Shown: piece after piece, positions 61,860 to 64,000 of the stretch
Position numbering within the stretch: position 1 is the first letter of the stretch
Layout: every line of letters begins with the position of its first letter
Assembly: GCF_009905375.1 (NCBI RefSeq)
Contig: NC_133648.1
Span: 313,054,565-313,118,564 of the forward strand
Reading direction: 5' to 3'
DNA: 64,000 nucleotides
From: Apium graveolens
Taxonomy: Eukaryota; Streptophyta; Magnoliopsida; Apiales; Apiaceae
The notes under the pieces: model-generated
Database searches by the model: none
Told to the model about the DNA's origin: nothing
The model's input: the letters and a program-made list of their open reading frames with translations, nothing else
Program-made: the position numbers and the translations under genes

Positions 61860-62462
61860 TGTTAGGAGTTGTCCCACATCGTTCGTGGGAGGGGCAGATT
61901 GTAAGGATATAAGCAGCTGAATAACTCCATTAGTATGAGGCCTTTTGAGAGTGACCCAAAAACAAATCTGTGTGGACTCGGCCCAAAGTGGACAATATCA
62001 TACTAATGTGGATTTAGGCCTTCTCAGCAAACCAAACAAGTGGTATTAGAGTTTCGGGTTGTAACGGTTCAGAACAATCTCAGACGAGTTTCCAAAATGG
62101 ACATGGGAGGAGGGGGATGAGCTACCCAGTATGGGCTCAAGAAAAAGCAGGTGGGCTTTCCAGTATGGGCCTAGGGGGAGTCAAAAAGTCAGAAGGATTC
62201 CAGTATGGGTCAATGGGGAGCCAGATCACACAAACAGGTGGCAGATTCGGCAGGTGTCGAGCCCGATGTGTGAAGGGGGAGATTGTTAGGAGTTGTCCCA
62301 TATCGTTTATGGGATGGGCAGATTACAAAGATATAAGCAAACATGTAACTCCATTAGTATGAGGTCTTTTGGGAGTGACCCAAAAATAAATCCGTGCGGG
62401 CTCGGTCCAAATCAGACAATATCATACTAATGTGGAGTTAGGCCTCCTTAGCAAGACCAACA
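61860..62462 (+). mobile_element. TRIM (terminal-repeat retrotransposon in miniature)
   Basis: 603 bp. Two LTRs of 179 bp each (61860-62038 and 62284-62462), both TGTTAGGAGTTGTCCCA to CCAA(A)CA. After a 2-base gap lies a primer-binding site, TGGTATTAGAG (62041-62051), of the initiator-Met-tRNA type (usual TGGTATCAGAG). A polypurine tract, GGGGGAGAT, ends at 62283. The 245-bp interior has no coding capacity and repeats the word CCAGTATGGG three times. The TSD is imperfect (GATTA/TATTA). Confidence 0.88.
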
Positions 62463-62952
62463 TATTACTTATACATAACACAATATTTAGTCAGTGCGAT
62501 GCACGATCATTCTCTAAATTTGTAAAAAATAATAATTTATTCATAACTATTTTATTTGTTTGTATGTCAGAAATGTGATAAAAATATATTTTGTGTATTT
62601 ATTGTGTTAAAATTATGATTGATAAGTCATTTAACGCTTAGTGTCAAATGTCAATACAAGTTTGAATTTTACTAATATACATGAAAGTTCCTTAATCTTT
62701 TTCTGAATTTGAATTATTGTATCATAAAAATATAATAGTTAAAGTATGACAATAATATATATACCTTATCGAATAGAGGCATAAATAGTTAAGTGCACAT
62801 ATGTAAGCTTGATACATGATTTTTTCAGTTGATATCTAACTCATACATTATTATTTATCAAATTAATAGTTTAAATAAGTAAATTATAAATGTTAATATT
62901 AGAATTTTAAATTTTATTGAAATATCAAAAAGTACTTAATTTAAATTAGATT
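62463..62952. other. AT-rich intergenic DNA
   Basis: Between the TRIM and the right-hand LTR. Nothing recognisable. Confidence 0.6.
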
Positions 62953-64000
62953 TGTTAGGAAATGAATAACACACAGAGGGGGTGAATGTGTTTTACTGTT
63001 TTTGAGCTTTTCTTTGAATGCTTATTGTTGAACAAAGTAAATTAATTCTTGTAGTGAAATGTGTTCATGCAGAGATTAAACTTGCAGAAAATAAAGAACA
63101 CATATCTTCAAAACTCACTTAATTTTATATTAAAATTAAGACTGTTTTGCTACAAAATTTCTAGGCTCTTTGTTGATAAAGAGCTTAGCTTCTTCTTGAG
63201 AATGTTACAAGAAATTTGATCTAAATTATTAATCCTGACTAAAGGACCAGTGTTAACTTTATAACTTAGTTAATTGCTGGTTTACACAGTGGATAATAAA
63301 ATATGCTATTAGCTTTTCTAAACTGTCACTTGTATTATTTATATAAAAGCAAATCTTCCATTTATGGCTTAACATATCTTTAGCATCCCGTGTTCACTTT
63401 AATCTTCCTCTATCAGTTAATCTTTGCCATTGATCTTGCATATTCTTCAAGCTGCTTTTTGTAGACTTGTCAATCCAGCTGTTGGATTGTTTGTTGATTG
63501 TTTATCTTTGGATATTGAACGGATCTGCAACCTTGTACTTTGAGATTGTACATCGAGATCTCCAGTTTAGGTATATAGAACACTTGACATCTCGATAAGT
63601 ATATTGGCTTATCGAAATCTCTAGTACTCTATATTTAGTTTGGCATGTAGAGGTCTTCAGTCCTCTATAGGAGAACTTTGGCTTGTCGAGATCTCTTGTA
63701 TTCACATCTTCACTTTGACTTATCTATAACTCTTGGTTCTTTAGTGGCTTCTTGACTTGTCGATTTCTCAGAGTTCTCTAGTCAAATTAACTTGTCGAAA
63801 TCTCAGAGTCCTCTAGTAAATTTTGACTTGTCGATATCTTTGAGTTCTCTAGTGAATTTTGACTTATCGATATCTCTGAGTTCTCTAGTAGAACTTGATT
63901 TATCGATAACTCAGAGTTCTCTAATGAATGTAGACTTGTCGATAACTCTGAGTTCTCTAATGAAGAAATGACTTGTCGATATCTCCAATCTTCATGTCTT
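62953..64000 (-). mobile_element. LTR of a copia (probably Sirevirus-like) element, minus strand, runs off the window
   Basis: On the plus strand it opens TGTTAGGAAATGAATAACAC followed by GAGGGGGT. Reversed, this is an LTR end of the type CACCCCCTC...CCTAACA, as in A, B and C (CAACCCCCT...CCTAACA). The DNA contains the CGATAAGT/ACTTATCGA motif family of element F and a 36-bp tandem array. The element body, if any, lies to the right of the window. Confidence 0.6.
63754..64000. repeat. 36-bp tandem array in the right-hand LTR
   Basis: Unit starts at 63754, 63789, 63825, 63861, 63897, 63933 and 63970. Consensus begins GACTTGTCGATATCTC and ends with GAGTTCTCTAGTGAA-like sequence. At least six full units; the array continues past the window edge. 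The unit start contains half of the ACTTATCGATAAGT palindrome. Confidence 0.92.

Noticed and set aside
61860..62462. Cassandra-type TRIM with 5S rRNA
   Set aside because: No 5S promoter or RNA sequence seen in the LTR.

Overview
The window is plant nuclear DNA. It is AT-rich, densely packed with plant-type retrotransposons, and carries one intron-rich host gene with GT-AG introns, a 5' leader intron and TATA-type promoter motifs. The lysyl-tRNA synthetase and the retroelement families suggest a eudicot. From memory the element families resemble those of asterids, possibly Apiaceae, but the sequence alone does not prove this. No bacterial, organellar, CRISPR, tRNA or rRNA feature was seen.

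Bases 1 to about 45.8 kb form one nest of LTR retrotransposons, read from insertion boundaries and target-site duplications (TSDs). Outermost is F, a decayed Sirevirus-like Ty1/copia element (40729 to about 45770). It is split by D, an Athila-like Ty3/gypsy element (26269-27625 plus 38803-40728). D is split twice: by G, a decayed Tekay/Del-like gypsy element with LTRs of about 4 kb (17059-26268), and by E, a complete young Athila-like element (27626-38802, TSD GACTT, two 1462-bp LTRs). G is interrupted by a rearranged Sirevirus-like tandem B/C (12664-17058). B/C is interrupted by A, a Sirevirus-like element (1-12663). A is interrupted by S, a solo LTR of the G family (6897-11005, TSD AAACC). 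The left halves of A, B/C, G, D and F lie outside the window.

From about 45.8 to 62.9 kb is a gene island. It holds a 1.06-kb Mutator-like element with a 9-bp TSD carrying a fragment that resembles the 5' end of a DEM/CYPRO4 (Vid27-related) gene; a full-length L1-type LINE on the minus strand (49294-54702); the intact minus-strand gene for cytosolic lysyl-tRNA synthetase (16 coding exons, 55273-59589, plus a leader exon near 60.3 kb); and a 603-bp TRIM (61860-62462). At the right edge a minus-strand LTR (62953 to beyond 64000) carries a 36-bp tandem repeat sharing the CGATAAGTC-type motif of element F.

The most unusual signals concern the retroelements. Post-pol ORFs in both the Sirevirus-like and Athila-like elements have their own apparent TATA box and pyrimidine-rich leader. 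The Sirevirus-like non-coding regions carry short palindromes in tandem. The Athila-like elements keep a second polypurine-tract-like copy after the third ORF. A small ORF persists near the 3' end of the 4-kb gypsy LTRs.
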